Part shown: one piece after another, positions 11,351 to 23,184 of the stretch
Layout: the number at the start of each line of letters is the position of its first letter
How positions within the stretch are numbered: the stretch's first letter is position 1
Source: Hortaea werneckii
Taxonomy: Eukaryota; Ascomycota; Dothideomycetes; Mycosphaerellales; Teratosphaeriaceae
DNA: 64,000 bases
Direction of reading: 5' to 3'
Assembly: GCA_037044905.1 (NCBI GenBank)
Contig: JBAOKB010000147.1
Location: forward strand, 620,001 to 684,000
Notes under the pieces: generated by a model
The model's input: only the letters and a program-made list of their open reading frames with translations
Databases searched by the model: none
Told to the model about the DNA's origin: nothing
Translations under genes and position numbers: made by a program

Positions 11351-13203
11351 GCTATGCTATGACGGTAGTATCGCCAAGCGCGCACGGTAATGTACAATTG
11401 GAAAGTGAGCGAGTGTCTGTGTTTGTGTTTTATGCGTGTCAGGAGAAGGCAAGGAAACGTAGAGATCGTGTATCGGGAAGTGCCGGCGAGGTCGGCTTGG
11501 AGTTTGTCGTAGACGACGCGCTCGAGTCAACGGAGCGGTGACGGGGTGCGCGGCTGCTGTGGATTCACAGCGGCGCGTCAGATGGCAGCACCTCTCCGCT
11601 CGGCTTTCGCGCGCTGGGGCCGAAGCCGTTCCGGTCGAGAAGGAGCGACTCGACGGACGTGTCGTTGTGGGTGTGGAGTGGGGGTGGGCTGGCGTCGGCG
11701 CAATCCGGCTGACAGGGTTGCGCGACGGTCAACGCCAGTCGTGTCGGCGTGGGCTCGTCGCGGTGGTGGTGAAGGTGGTGGTGGCGGTGGTAGTGTGGTG
11801 AGGTGAGGTGCGGTACCGCGAGGGGGTGCGGAGTACTCCAGAGCGGTCACGCTGGCCGGTCGGGCTGCGAACTCTGTCGATCTCCCCAGCCGGTGCAGTA
11901 GGAAGGTCGGAGCGGTGGTGTGGTCGCCTGCGCCCGACTTCCGCCTGTGTGCTCACAGCGCTTCAGGGCGTGATGGTGGTGGTGAGGTGGTGGTGGTGGT
12001 GGTGGAGCTTCGGGACATGACCCCCGTCGACGGTCGGCAGAGGAAGGAGATTACCCGGACTGTGGGAGAGATGTGGGAGGAAATGGGCGAGCGTGTCGCA
12101 GAGTTGCAGCGCGCACGGAGGTGGAGGGCGCTCGCTCGCAGCCGGCAGGGCCCAGCTCCGGCCACTCCCCAGCTGATTGATTTATACTACGATGTACCTA
12201 GGCTCCTAGGTAGGTAACAGTGAGATGGACTTCACGCTGAGCAGAAGACGCTCTTCACAACACGCAGACCCACTATCACAGTGTGAATCATCCCCATCAG
12301 CACGCTGGCCAATTCCGTCGATATCATCTGCGGTGGGCGACAACTCATCGCGCCGCGGTGTGAGTGTTGGAAGCACAAGATTTGTCACGGGACTGGCTAT
12401 CCGGGCGATATCGACCTGTGATTGGCCGATGCAGCAGACGATGACCGGGGACAGGAGAGAGCTCCCCCAGAGAGGCACCCCAAGCACCCGATGGCCGCGA
12501 TTATTCACCGTGATGAATCTTCTTTTAATTTTGATGAATCGACTGTGAAATCAGCCCATGGTCTTTGTAGCTACACACAGACAAAATCACGTTGGATCGA
12601 TGGTGGCCTGCAAACCACGCAAAAAAGCTTCTGCGGCCATGTCGCCTAGACATCACCGCGTTATTGCTTGTCGCCCGGTAAGGTATCTATGAGCTGGCCG
12701 CGACTTGGCAGGGAGCTATCCCACCACTGACCGCCCTCGCCTCCCACGACGAAGGGAGGCCGGTTCCAGCAGCGCGTCTTGACAGAGTCGCGCACACACA
12801 CACACACACACCTGCTCGCCGCCACACTTACTATCTGAAACTCCCCGGATCTTGATGCATGATGATCATTCGAATTGAAAATTTCGTTCCATTAGGCAGA
12901 TATCTAGCCTCGCTTGTGTTTCCCCCTGGAAGCCATTGGACCCCCAACCCGCGAACGCAGAAGCTCGGTCCCTGATCGACCTGCTTCCTCCGCACCGCAC
13001 CATCGCGTCTATGGCGTGCAGGAACTCTGGGGTTTGCGCCTACAAGTGCCGAACTCCAGCATCATATTGACGCCAGAGCCCACTATCATACCGGTTGATA
13101 CAATGTCTTGATAGATGGCGCACTTTCACGCGCGTTGGCCATTTGCCTCCCTGGACATGACCATCGATGGGATGCAAAACTAGATTCGACATCTGTCTCC
13201 CGT
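11351..13203. promoter_or_regulatory. Long upstream region of somA (also BET3 3' side)
   Basis: 1.85 kb between the somA start and the BET3 stop, both genes on the minus strand. It contains a GGT-repeat tract (about 11983-12004), a CCTAGG-type palindrome cluster (12194-12217) and a CA microsatellite (12792-12811). No coding content recognised: the ORFs here are short and of biased composition. Length and position fit a large regulated promoter or long 5' UTR. Confidence 0.45.
12792..12811. repeat. CA dinucleotide microsatellite
   Basis: About ten CA units in the region upstream of somA. No coding role. Confidence 0.85.
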
Positions 13204-14065
13204 TTATTCATCATCTGGAGGCAGCTCATCCTCCAAATACCTCACAAGCGTAACTCTCATCTCCGTCGTATCATTCCCACGCAGTACATCGCTGGTAAAG
13301 TGTGCCTCAATCTGCATCTGAACCTACATCGCGCATCATCGTTAGCAACTCGTTTCTCCCAAACCCATCCAAAACCCTGTTCCAACACGTTTCTTCGGGC
13401 TGGCGCGCGCTTACCATCTCCAACGCCCCGCGTATCACACCGCAGAGGATATTGCTGTACCAGAGCTCATCCTGCGCCCGCCCATCGTCCGGCAACTCCA
13501 CAAACTCCGCAAGCGGGTTTTCCTCCAAGACCAACGTAAACGCTTGCGGCTTGCCCCCTTGGCCCTGGGCCTTCTCGTCCCCTGCCGGCGGGCCTTGCCA
13601 ATTCTTGATATCCGGCGTCACGTTCAGGAACATCTTGAACCCGACTTTACTGATCATCTCCGCGACCTCGCGGAAGTTGGCGCAATGCCCCGTGTTGCTT
13701 TTGGCCAGGAACTCTTCGATCAAGCGGAGACCGACGTTGTATCCCATCCGATCTAACTCGGCGTTCACGGCACGGTAGTCGGTTTGCTGCGCAGTGTGCG
13801 GGAGGGTCAGATCGCGGCAGAGGGTTGTGACGAGGGTGCCGTATGTCAGGGTCAGGACTTCGGCGTTCATTTTATCGGTGCGGGTTCTGGAGGATGTCGT
13901 GTTAGAACGGATCGGGTTGATGCCGGGGAGAAGAAGGGAGGACTGGAGAGGGCGCATACTTCCATACTCTGTAACCCGCTGTCAGCCAGCTCATCGAATC
14001 GTATGGTGGACGTGGTTGAGCGCGCACTCTTCGCCCAGCCGGGCGGCCTTGGATGATGCGGCCAT
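13204..14065 (-). CDS. BET3: TRAPP complex subunit BET3
   Basis: Rebuilt from four exons: 14028-14065, 13960-13968 (only 9 nt), 13415-13886 and 13204-13323, with introns of 59, 73 and 91 nt, each with GT donor, CTGAC/CTAAC branch point and AG acceptor. The product is 212 residues, typical for Bet3, starting MAASSKAARLGEEVWKTRTD and continuing KMNAEVLTLTYG, GYNVGLRLIEEFLAKS, a Cys in HCANFREVAEMI (near the usual palmitoylated Cys region), then ALEMVQMQIEAHF and ending RYLEDELPPDDE. Bet3 is a core TRAPP subunit for ER-to-Golgi vesicle tethering and Ypt1/Rab1 activation. The 9-nt exon supplies the residues VW and flanks, and without it the conserved GEEVW N-terminus is lost. The gene is divergent from the U5-40K gene. 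Confidence 0.93.
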
Positions 14066-14418
14066 CCTCGCAGTTGTATCTTGCAGCTGGTGCGGCTCAG
14101 AGGGTGAGTCGCTATGGTGCAAATGTTCAGCTCATTGCCTTAGGTGATCGCCGAGTGCTAGATCAGTGTTGCACGTGGGTAAAGAGTACGTCAATTGAAG
14201 GTGAAGGTTCACAAAGTGTTCCTTGCATGCTGGCGTCCTCCCCGCATGGGAAGCGGCGGGAGGCTCCGGCGCTGTCGAACTCGGAGCTTTTGATCAGAAA
14301 GTCTCCAAGTCCATCGCAAGTCCAGCGAGCCAGCCCGACAAGTTTGCGATTGCTGCTACACCTTCATCTTGTTAACACATATACCGGGATACGCGAAACC
14401 TTATACACCGATTGAAAA
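14066..14418. promoter_or_regulatory. Divergent promoter region, BET3 / U5-40K
   Basis: 353 bp between oppositely oriented starts. No specific element that I can defend. Confidence 0.45.
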
Positions 14419-15556
14419 ATGTCTGGCGAGAAGCGCTCGGCCGCCGATTCCTTTGGCAGCAACCAATTGGTAAAACGGCAACGAAGCGAAGCAGAGCTCA
14501 ATGGCGGCCAACTCACTCGCGCAAACGGCAGTAGTGCCCTGGTCCAAGGCGTATGTAAACCCGAACAACATTTTCTGTATTGGACAAAAATCGCTTGCTA
14601 ACCCTACTCCTCCTATCAGAATGCCGCCGCACCCTTACAAGCCCCCGTCATGCAACTCAATGGCCATTCCGCCGAAATCACCACCACCCGCTTCTCGCCC
14701 TCAGGCTCAGCCCTAGCCAGCGGATCCATGGACCGCGACATCCTCCTGTGGCGCACAGCGGGCGATTGCGAGAACTACGGCAAACTGTCCGGGCACAAGA
14801 GTGCGGTGCTGGACTTACAATGGTCGCGGGATGGCGGGGTCATCTACTCCGCCTCGGCGGACGCGACGGTGGCGTCGTGGGATCTGGAGCGGGGCGAGCG
14901 GATATGACGGCATCAGGGACACGAGGAGGTGGTCAACGCGATCGATGTTAGTCGACGGGGCGAGGAGTTCATCGTCAGCGCCTGCGACGACGGGTTCATC
15001 GGGTTATGGGATCCGCGGGCCAAGGCCGCTATGGACTTCCTGGAGGTCGAGGGACAGTATCCCGTTACGGCTGTGGCGTTAGGGGAGGCGGGGAACGAGG
15101 TCTTCTCCGGAGGGAATCGATAATGAGATCAAGGTTTGGGATCTGAGGATGTGCAAGGTAGCGTATACGCTGCAGGGACACACGGACACGGTGACGAGCG
15201 TGGCGGTCTCGCCGGACTCGCAGAGCTTGCTCTCCTTCAGCCATGACGGGACCGCTCGGACATGGGATATCCGGCCTTTCGCGCCGGAGAATAGGCTCAT
15301 TAATACGTTCGACGGTGCGCAGGTGGGGCTTGAGAAGAACCTGATCCGGGCGTGCTGGGATGCAGAAGGGAGGAAGATTGCGGCTGGTGGTGGTGATGGG
15401 ACTGTAACGGTATGGGAGGCCAAGAGCGGGAAGATGCTGCATAAGCTGCCTGGACACAAGGGGACGGTTAACGATGTCAGGATAAGTCCTGAGGGAGGGA
15501 TGGTGGTGAGTGGAAGCACGGACCGGACGATGCTTTTGGGCGAGCTTCCGAGATGA
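14419..15556 (+). pseudogene. spf38: U5 snRNP 40K WD40 protein (spf38/SNRNP40 family), disrupted as sequenced
   Basis: A WD40 protein with a basic N-terminus (KRSAADSF, VKRQRSEAEL) and one intron at 14551-14619 (branch GCTAAC). Repeats are recognisable by GH...WD pairs: LNGHSAEITT, LSGHKSAVLDLQW, GHEEVVNAIDVS, a SGG..DNEIKVWDL unit, LQGHTDTVTSV, then RTWDIRPFAPENR and GLEKNLIRACWD, which are diagnostic of the U5-40K/Prp8-binding family, and a last LPGHKGTVNDV ending TMLLGELPR. The family sits in the U5 snRNP and the tri-snRNP. Two lesions break the frame: an in-frame TGA at 14905-14907 (where Arg CGA is expected) and one extra base in a GGG run at 15112-15114. Flanking sequence stays perfectly conserved, so I suspect sequence error or readthrough rather than an old pseudogene. 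Confidence 0.88.
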
Positions 15557-16005
15557 GGTAGAGGTGAAGAGAGAACGACTTGGGATTTCCAGCCAGTGGT
15601 GAAGTGTATAGTCCCCTACATACAGCATTGCGAATACATCCGGCCTCGCCCAGGAGGTCCATCTATCTCCTGACACATTTCACTGAACATACACTCCTCT
15701 TGTCATGATGCACTGAGGTCTGCGTTCACACAATGGTGTTGGCCTCAGCTGCTATCTCCTGCTAATTGTTTCACCCTCTTGCGATCTTGTGAAAACCCAG
15801 CCATCACCGTACCCTCGTTTCGTTTGCGGTGGTGCTCGGAGACAAGGAAGTGCAGGGTCAGTTAATCAGTGGCAACACAAGGTCTAAAACTATCATAGGC
15901 AAGGTCAATAGAAAAAGAGGCTAGAGCAGTCAGGTCCAACTTTACGAGGAAGATCCTCTTTCTATTCTTACAATTATTAGCTAGCGTAATCTACTTGACT
16001 ATCTT
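15557..16005. other. Gene-free stretch between convergent U5-40K and GWT1 genes
   Basis: 449 bp of presumed 3' UTRs and transcription termination sequence. Nothing else seen. Confidence 0.4.
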
Positions 16006-17703
16006 TTACAGCTTGATGGAAATGTTATAATGATCCAACGCAAGACCAACACCCGCAATGACGGCAATATAGCCCACTAGGATGCTCAGGCTCTCGACAT
16101 CACCCAGATGCAGAGTCGGAACCGTCATGTTGATCGCACCCGTCAGCAGATTCGCCAACATGAAGAGGGCCAGGCCGTTGCGATTGAAAGCCTGCATGAC
16201 CCTGCTCGTAGCATCTTGCACCCTCTGCTTTTCCGTCTGCTTGTCCTTGGCCTCGTAGATGTTGGGGAACATCATCTTCTCGATGGCACAGAAGAGGAAG
16301 AGTTGACCGCAGTTGAAGGCGCAGACCCAGGTGACGTAGGGAAGGTTAGCCATACGGCGGGAGACGAAGAGGACTGGGCCATACTTCCAGATGAAGAACA
16401 CGGATAAGACGAACCATAGACCAGTCCATTTGACCAGTAGCCAGATGTCCACTTGAGGGAATTCGGGTTTGAATTGCGGTTCGGGCTCTGGTTGCGCCTC
16501 TTTCTTGGTCTCTGCTCCGGCGAGTACATCTGCGAGCCAGTCTGCGTCTTCGTCGAGAGGGTCATCCTTGTCCTTTCTTGCCGGGCGCCTGCTGGCCGGG
16601 TCTCCACGGTGCTCTTTCCTCCAGAGTCCTGGGGAGGATACAGGTACCGATTCCCATCCCAGCAATGAAGATGCACAGATACCCGACGAGGGAATAGACA
16701 CCTTCGCGGTTCTGTGACAGCCAGTCACCTTCCTTGCGCTCTGATAGGATGATGTAGTACATGGTTCCCGGCACGTAGTGCAAGAATAGCTCGTAAAACA
16801 TCGCCATGATGAAAGCCAAGACGCCGAGAGACGGTACCAGGTTGAGCAAAGGCTGCAGAATAGCAGTCGCAATGGGCAGCAATGACAGGGTGAAGAAGAA
16901 GTTCCAATGCACACCGTACTCGCTCACGTGCTCCACGTAATCAAGTCCCTTAACGCTCAGCAATCGGACCATGCCGAGCACGAAGAGCGGCAATGAATGT
17001 CTAAGGGCCGTCTTCATGCGGTTGATGAAAGATGGCATTCCGGACACTTGCTCCTTGATGACTTGTCGAGCGGCCACGATTCCTGCGGCGAAGACGAAAG
17101 AGCCAACGCCCATGTCCATAAGGGAGGTACCGAACGATTCGGTCTTGGCGAATCGCCGGGGAAAGCAGTTGAAGTCGACAGCTAGGATACTGGTGCAGGT
17201 GACGATCATCATGGCCCCACGGTAAGTCGTGATGTAGGGTTTGATAGGAGAGGGTCGAGCTTCTGGCCATCAGCAGAATCATTGTCGTCCTTAGGCTTGC
17301 CATCCGTGCCAGACTTCACTGGGGGGCGGGCCGGTGGCCTCGTGTCAACAGTGGGTTGCAGATATGTGGCGATTGCTGGGAGAGAGATGAGGCCAATAAG
17401 AACTTGAGGTGCGCTAGCATAGACTGTGGTGGATCCCAGGATGCACAAGCAATGAAGGAGAAAGTCCACCGTGGCTGCCGGGAAGGAGTATGGCTTGAAG
17501 AAGCTCTGTCGGGTTTGCAAGACAGACCACAAGAACGCCGCAGCCTGTAAAATTTTGTCAGTACTACATTCGCAATGCCGTCAATATCAGGCCTTGGAAT
17601 CACTTACAGGAGCAATGCAGGTCACCGCATTGATTTCCCAGATGCCGCCTCCACTTAGGAGTGAGACGTGGGCTTCTTTCGCAGCCTTGTACTCCGGATC
17701 CAT
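16006..17703 (-). CDS. GWT1: GPI-anchored wall transfer protein GWT1 (inositol acyltransferase), two frame breaks
   Basis: Multi-span ER membrane enzyme that acylates the inositol of glucosaminyl-phosphatidylinositol in GPI anchor synthesis. The start MDPEYKAAKEAHVSLLSGG followed by WEINAVT is the conserved Gwt1 N-terminus. An intron at 17545-17607 (63 nt) precedes LWSVLQTRQSFF. The central region has DFNCFPRRFAKTESFG, LMDMGVGSFVFAAG and HVSEYGVHWNFFFTL, all family hallmarks, and the C-terminus has NGLALFMLANLLTGAINM, ending in a last helix. About a dozen hydrophobic helices are visible. As sequenced it needs two corrections: one missing C in a pyrimidine run near 17247 (between DPL and IKPYITTYRG) and one extra A near 16575 (before DKDDPLDEDADW). 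Neither is a plausible intron. An essential gene in studied fungi, so sequence error is likely. Confidence 0.9.
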
Positions 17704-18921
17704 CTTCCCACCCGTTGCCAACAGACTGGCCTCAAATTTACTGATGCTTTGCAACACCGGCACAAGAAGTATTTGAGATGGGCGGATATCAAAGAAAGTC
17801 GCGCAAAATGGTTGGACGAAAACTGTCCTCCCGAGCCATTTTGCTGCACAGAGATCAGCCGTGATTTTGCCGTCAGCCGCAACTTCCGAAATGAAACCAA
17901 CCAGCTCCACCCATGTCCAACGTCAATCCTCCTTCTGCTGCTTGTTTGCTCGGTGTCACAATGGCGTTCGTCACCCATCGCCATGGCTGTGAGCGTCCAT
18001 GTTGGTGTAGCCCGCGACCGGGTTGATGGGGTGTACCAAAGGCTAGCGTTTCAGCCAAATTTCAAGGCCACGGACGTATGCTGGGCGGGAGACGTCGTTG
18101 ACAGACGCCCGAGATACCACGCAAGATGAGAGCCATTTTGAGTAAGTACACGGCAAGTCTGGTGGTCAATAGCCACATTTGACGTCTGTACATTGCGGCA
18201 TGATGACAAGATTGTGCCTTGTTCCAAGATTGTCCTGGTATGCGGCGACACTCGCGGCGAAGGCAGCCTGGAAGGCAGCCTGGTACATTGGGCTGAGTGG
18301 CGCTCGTGGGCTTCATTGTCACGAGCCTTTGGTTTTGCGAAGCAGACACGTCGCTTCGGTACGGAGTTTTCGGACGCGTAATCTTGTGCGTGAGGATGGT
18401 TGCTTTACAGTAGATGGCTTGAAGGAATTAATATGTACCTAAGGTAAGTACCAGAAGGAAGTTGATGCTGGCGTAGGCGGAATGCACTTCCCCTGTGTGA
18501 GTACATGTGTGTGCCTTCCCCAACTGCATCGGTGCAAAGTTACGCTGATGATGCAAACGCCCCGTCGGCTGGTCACCTTCGCCCTTGTAACGCGAATGCG
18601 CCTCTATCTCGATAATGCAGTGATCCGATCGGTACAAGAAATTTTATTCTTCAGATAAACAGAAACCTTTCAGTCCATTGACGGCACTGCGTCCACACAA
18701 TCAGTGTGCTCGGTGTCTCGCCCAGTCACGCTCTGCAACGGCTGCAAACAAGAACAACACGACTTCCCTGCACGAAGAGGCATCTTCCCGGACTCGAGCC
18801 GTTTGTCGCCCGCAGGAGGTCACAGGCGGTGCTGACCTTTTACGAGTTCTGAGAATTCTCTTTCGACCTCCTGCATCTTCAACGAGTGGTAGCACGGCAG
18901 CACTTCGTATGCGTCGCCACG
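17704..18921. promoter_or_regulatory. Divergent intergenic region, GWT1 / Ser-rich unknown
   Basis: 1.2 kb holding both promoters. A 75-codon open extension runs upstream of the GWT1 ATG in frame, but the conserved N-terminus begins at MDPEY, so it is probably leader. A TACCTAAGGTA-type motif lies near 18434. No other feature recognised. Confidence 0.4.
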
Positions 18922-21900
18922 ATGCCGCTGACTGAACGCGACGTCAATACACCTCGCGATTTGCCCCGCGCCAAAAGCCATTCAGCTCAACGCGACACAT
19001 CTTATCACCGGCTGAACGACGAGAACTCGCCACGGACGGCCAACAAGACTACACCGCCTTCCCAGCGCCTGCTTGCGCCGACCAAATCATCCGCTGCTAA
19101 GGTCTCTACTCCGCCACGTACTCATCAAATCGGTCAGAATCCTCCACATTCACTCCCTCTCTCGAGGCTTCCACGTCGCACTTCCCCACCAGGTGCTGTA
19201 TTCGCCAGCAGCAAAGGAACCAGACGCGTGTTCGAGCCCCGGTGGCGGTCAACGAGACCAGCATCACCGCAACTGAGCTGTCAAAGCAGAAAGCAGTATC
19301 AAAGTCTTCATGTGAAAGCGGCGAGGTACGCGACCCCGCAGATTCCTTCATTCATAACATGCGCTAAGTCTTCAATAGTCATCTTCAGACTCCAGCCTGG
19401 CCCTCAACACCGCCGACGACAAGTCATCACTCTCAGAGAAAGCGCTTCCATCGCGTCCGGTAGCCTCACAAGTCAACGCGCTAAGTCCGTCCAGGCATAG
19501 CCGCTCTCTGCTCGATGCGAGCGAGAAGCCTTTGACGTTGATGATCGCTGGAGACGAGTGCGACTGGCCCACGCTCACCCCCAGGTCTGCAAGTGCCGGA
19601 CCAACGAACGGCTCGCATATGACAGAGAAGGCGACCAAAGACAGTATTCCTCGCCAACGGTTCAGTTCTGGTATCACTCTTTGCAGCACACCAACATCAA
19701 ACAATTCCATTCATCCTCGTTCCCACACGTCGGCTGGGCAGGAGCCCATACTTTCCCCCGCACTGATGCCTACTGAGATGAGTGGAAGCCGCCCAAAGAA
19801 ATTGGAAGCGGTGACTGCCCAGCATTATGATGGCTCACACGATGCAACCCCTGCTTGCAATGGCACTGACAATAAGGATTCGGGGACCTTCCTGACCAAG
19901 CGAAGTGATCGCATAGTCCCCGAGGAAAAGATCAGACAGCATACCCCTTCGCCTGCAAATTTTTCCAGGCCTAAGCCACGGCCAACAAGCATTCTGCCAA
20001 CTCGCCTTCCCTCGGCGTCCCCCTCGCCAATTCCTGCTACTACTGCAGCTGTCGCTGTAACTAGAAACCAGAAGACTGCCTCTCGTATACCCATTCCCGA
20101 CACAAAGAAAGCTACTTTGATTGACATCAGGAGCCGTCGCTCATCCGGTGCCCTGTCGGCAAAACTGGAGCATGCCAAGGGACCTTCATTCGGACGAGGC
20201 CGTCTGGATGCCCCTGAAGCTCTCAAGATTCTTGACCAAGGCATGAAGAGGCGTCAGTTGAAGAGAACAGACACAAATGATAGTACGATGACCTCTGCCA
20301 CGGCAAGCACCAGAGTTTTCACACAAGCGGAGACTCCGAGCCTCGACTATGATAGGAGCAGCTCCCCGGACTGTACCAATGGTCCAAGTTCCTCAGATGA
20401 GGAGGAGGTCTTCACGCCTACCGATAGACCAAACGAAGTCTGGGCCGCCAGCAGCGGATTGCAACGCCCTCCTAGCTTCTGCGTAGATGGGATAGGAAGA
20501 TTTGTAGACAAAAGCCTTGAATCCATGAACCGCGCACCACCTTCAAACAGCCCATACACGCAGCCGCTACAGACTATACCAAGCCAGTCAGCATTTCCAA
20601 CGTCCGATGTTACAGATGCCGCTCTTCAAAGGAGCTCTTCCAAGCTCGCAGCCATGAGAAAGCGATTGTCCGACCTGCAAAGCGAACACGCCGACTACAC
20701 TGCAGTGTTCAGGCACGGCCCTGTTCCCGAAAGCACTAGAGTCTCCCTCATTGAATTGCTCAATGAATACGAAGAAGAGGATGCTCGTCTCAGCAGGGAT
20801 GGTTTCGCAACGATCAATGACGATGCGCGAAGACACATAACCAGCACCTGTTCACGTTGGAAGGCAAAGGCGATTCACCAACGTTGGAGGTCGATAATGA
20901 GACCTTGCATTCTATGTTTGGGCATTTGAGAGCCTGTTTGGAAAAGACGCCGAAGACGGCATCTTTCTATGAGAATGCCGTCGTGGCTCAGAAGTACCTC
21001 GATCCACCGGAGAGTGTACCACAGCGGCTTCATCTTCAACATGGACGGCGCACTGAACCTTCCCCGGTGATGCATAATTTTCAGCAGTCCACGACATCAT
21101 CGCTAACCCCTATTGTGCCGATAGCAAGCAAATGGTCAGAAAGCTCGACCTCGGCGCAGGACGGAGTCTCTGGTACAGATCATATCTCTCCACGTAACAC
21201 TCAACACATACAGCTCGGCCCAGCGCCGTCCGTTGCAAAGCCAGGTCCTCTGCGTCGTACGCCACCAGATGCCCCACGGTCTATTGGCTACCCATCTCGC
21301 ATACCAGACAAGGTCAACGCCCTTCTTGGGCCAGGCGATTCCGGCGTTGCAATGCCTTTGCCCGTACGCAGAACCTCATCGCCAACACTTGGCAAGCGTA
21401 AGCCCGGCTCGGTCAAGACTGCTCGAGAGACCATGGTGAGAGGTGGGTTTGCGCACACGACTGCTTCCGCAGAATCCAAGAAGAGTTCCAGGAGTCCCAC
21501 ATCAACTGGAAGACCTATGACCGCGCTGAACGAGATGCCACGAGGGCGCTCGCCGTCTAATGAGAAGCAGCGGTCGAAGTCCGACACTGCAGGCGGTACT
21601 AGAGTAAGTCATCCTCCTTTTTGACAAATGACACAGGAAGGTCCTTGCTGACAAGTGTAGACGCCACGTACTCGCTCCAAGAGCAAACAGGTCCTCAACA
21701 AGATAAGCGGCTTGTTCTCCAACAGACGTCTCAACCAGAATACAGCGGTGGTGCCCCCGGTCCCTGCTCTGGAGAAAGATAGCAATCACCATCGCGGTCT
21801 GGCCGTCACTGCTAACGGCAGTCCAGTGCTTAACATGGAAAATGCTTCAATCTTGCCGAACTTGCCAGGTGGAACGCCACCAACTTCGAACGGTCGAGCG

Positions 21901-22273
21901 CCCCATGCCCGCTCTCATGCTAGCAATAGCGGTCCAGAAACGCCATTGAACAGCGTTGCCGGCGATGAGGAAATCGCAGGGCTGAAAGACTTGACAGGTT
22001 CACTCACACGCAGAGCACATCGCGAGAGTGACATGCAGCGTCGTCAACGCTTACTGATGTTTGCGAAGGTCAGTGAACACACCGTCCTCAATTCATCACT
22101 TCATGCTGATCTTCTACCAGGTGCTTAATGACTCGGTCCTCAGCGCTCAAGAGGCCAAGATTGCGTCTGAGAAAGCCTGGCAGGCCGCCAACTCTGCCCA
22201 AGCCCACTACGAGATGACGCAGAAGAGTATCGAAATGCTTCACCGTCTGGCCAGTGCTCTTGGACGTAACTGA
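18922..22273 (+). CDS. Large Ser/Pro-rich protein of unknown function, two frame breaks
   Basis: Not recognised. Exons run 18922-19325, 19379-21603, 21661-22068 and 22121-22273, with introns of 53, 57 and 52 nt. The protein, about 1060 residues after allowing for breaks, is mostly disordered and rich in Ser, Pro, Thr and Arg. Ordered islands are a helical segment with MRKRLSDLQSEHADY and LIELLNEYEEEDARL, then LEVDNETLHSMFGHLRACLE, and a C-terminal coiled coil after KDLTGSLTRRAHRESDMQRR containing AQEAKIASEKAWQAANSAQ. Frame is lost near 19241 (a GG where GGG is expected) and near 20833 (ACACAT), with protein-like sequence on both sides each time. The start is the ATG of MPLTERDVNTPRDL; a further 12 codons lie upstream in frame. 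Low-complexity plus a C-terminal coiled coil suggests a scaffold or cortical protein, but that is only a guess. Confidence 0.75.
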
Positions 22274-23184
22274 GCCGGCTTCCAACCAAGTCTATTCGAT
22301 GGGTTGTGCTGCCGCATTTGCTGCTGTATACCGGAGATGTTATAAACTGGGGTGTCGGGTTGTCTTTCAGAATGCGTTGTTGCTTGTAAAGTCTACTCAG
22401 TCTTTAAATGCATACGATTACAGAAGCTCAATGTAGGAAGGAATTCGAGGGTAATTGTCCTTGTCTCTCGTTTAAGATCATTTCAAGGCACGGATCTGGT
22501 CCAAATGTTCACTTTTCCAAAGCATGACACACTCGAGGATGCAGCGCAGATCCTTTCCTCGTTCCATGAGGACGTATGACGGATTGGCTGTCAACCCCGC
22601 AGCATAGCTGCGTTCCGCAACTCAGTTATTACTCCAAAGTGCATCCTTCTCACACAACTTGGCAAGCGATCTACTTTCGGACCGCCATGTGTGCAACCGC
22701 TGGTCCCCGCAATGCATTGTCTAATCATTCGCGATGCTCTTTCCTTTACCTGAAAAGGCATTCGATCCCATGGTTTTCGTTTACGTGATGACAGGAGCTC
22801 ACATAGCTCGGTAGGATTCCCGTTGAGCTTGGGAGTTGTCAGCTGGTATTGGGATTGAATACTCCAAGTCCCCGTCTTTTTGATGAAGATCCTGTTGGAG
22901 GCCTCACTTGGGCTGTTAATGAGTGGATATTGACGGATCTTGTCGTATCGGGAATACAGGTCCTTAGGCTTCTGGAGATGTTCAACGTTGTTATGATGGA
23001 ATACAAATATGCGTGTCTTGAACGCAGACTCCAAGTACGCTGGAGGTTTCTCGTAGGAGTAACATCTTTGGTTGAACTATATCGTTCATAAAATAAACCC
23101 GGTTACTGAAAGCAAAGCAAATATTCAGTAAGATGCCGCCGACTTCGTTTCTCACTTTCCTCGGAAAGACGACGGAAGAAAATA
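22274..23184. other. Gene-free stretch upstream of the Rieske oxygenase gene
   Basis: 911 bp. A 147-codon minus ORF (22591-23034) lacks recognisable motifs and I do not call it. Holds the 3' end of the preceding gene and the promoter of the next. Confidence 0.4.

Noticed and set aside
16590..16640. A 20-nt intron to repair GWT1
   Set aside because: GTACC...CCCAG would be far shorter than any intron here and has no branch point; a one-base error explains it better.
22591..23034. 147-codon minus ORF upstream of the Rieske gene
   Set aside because: Composition and lack of any motif argue against it; lies in a promoter region.
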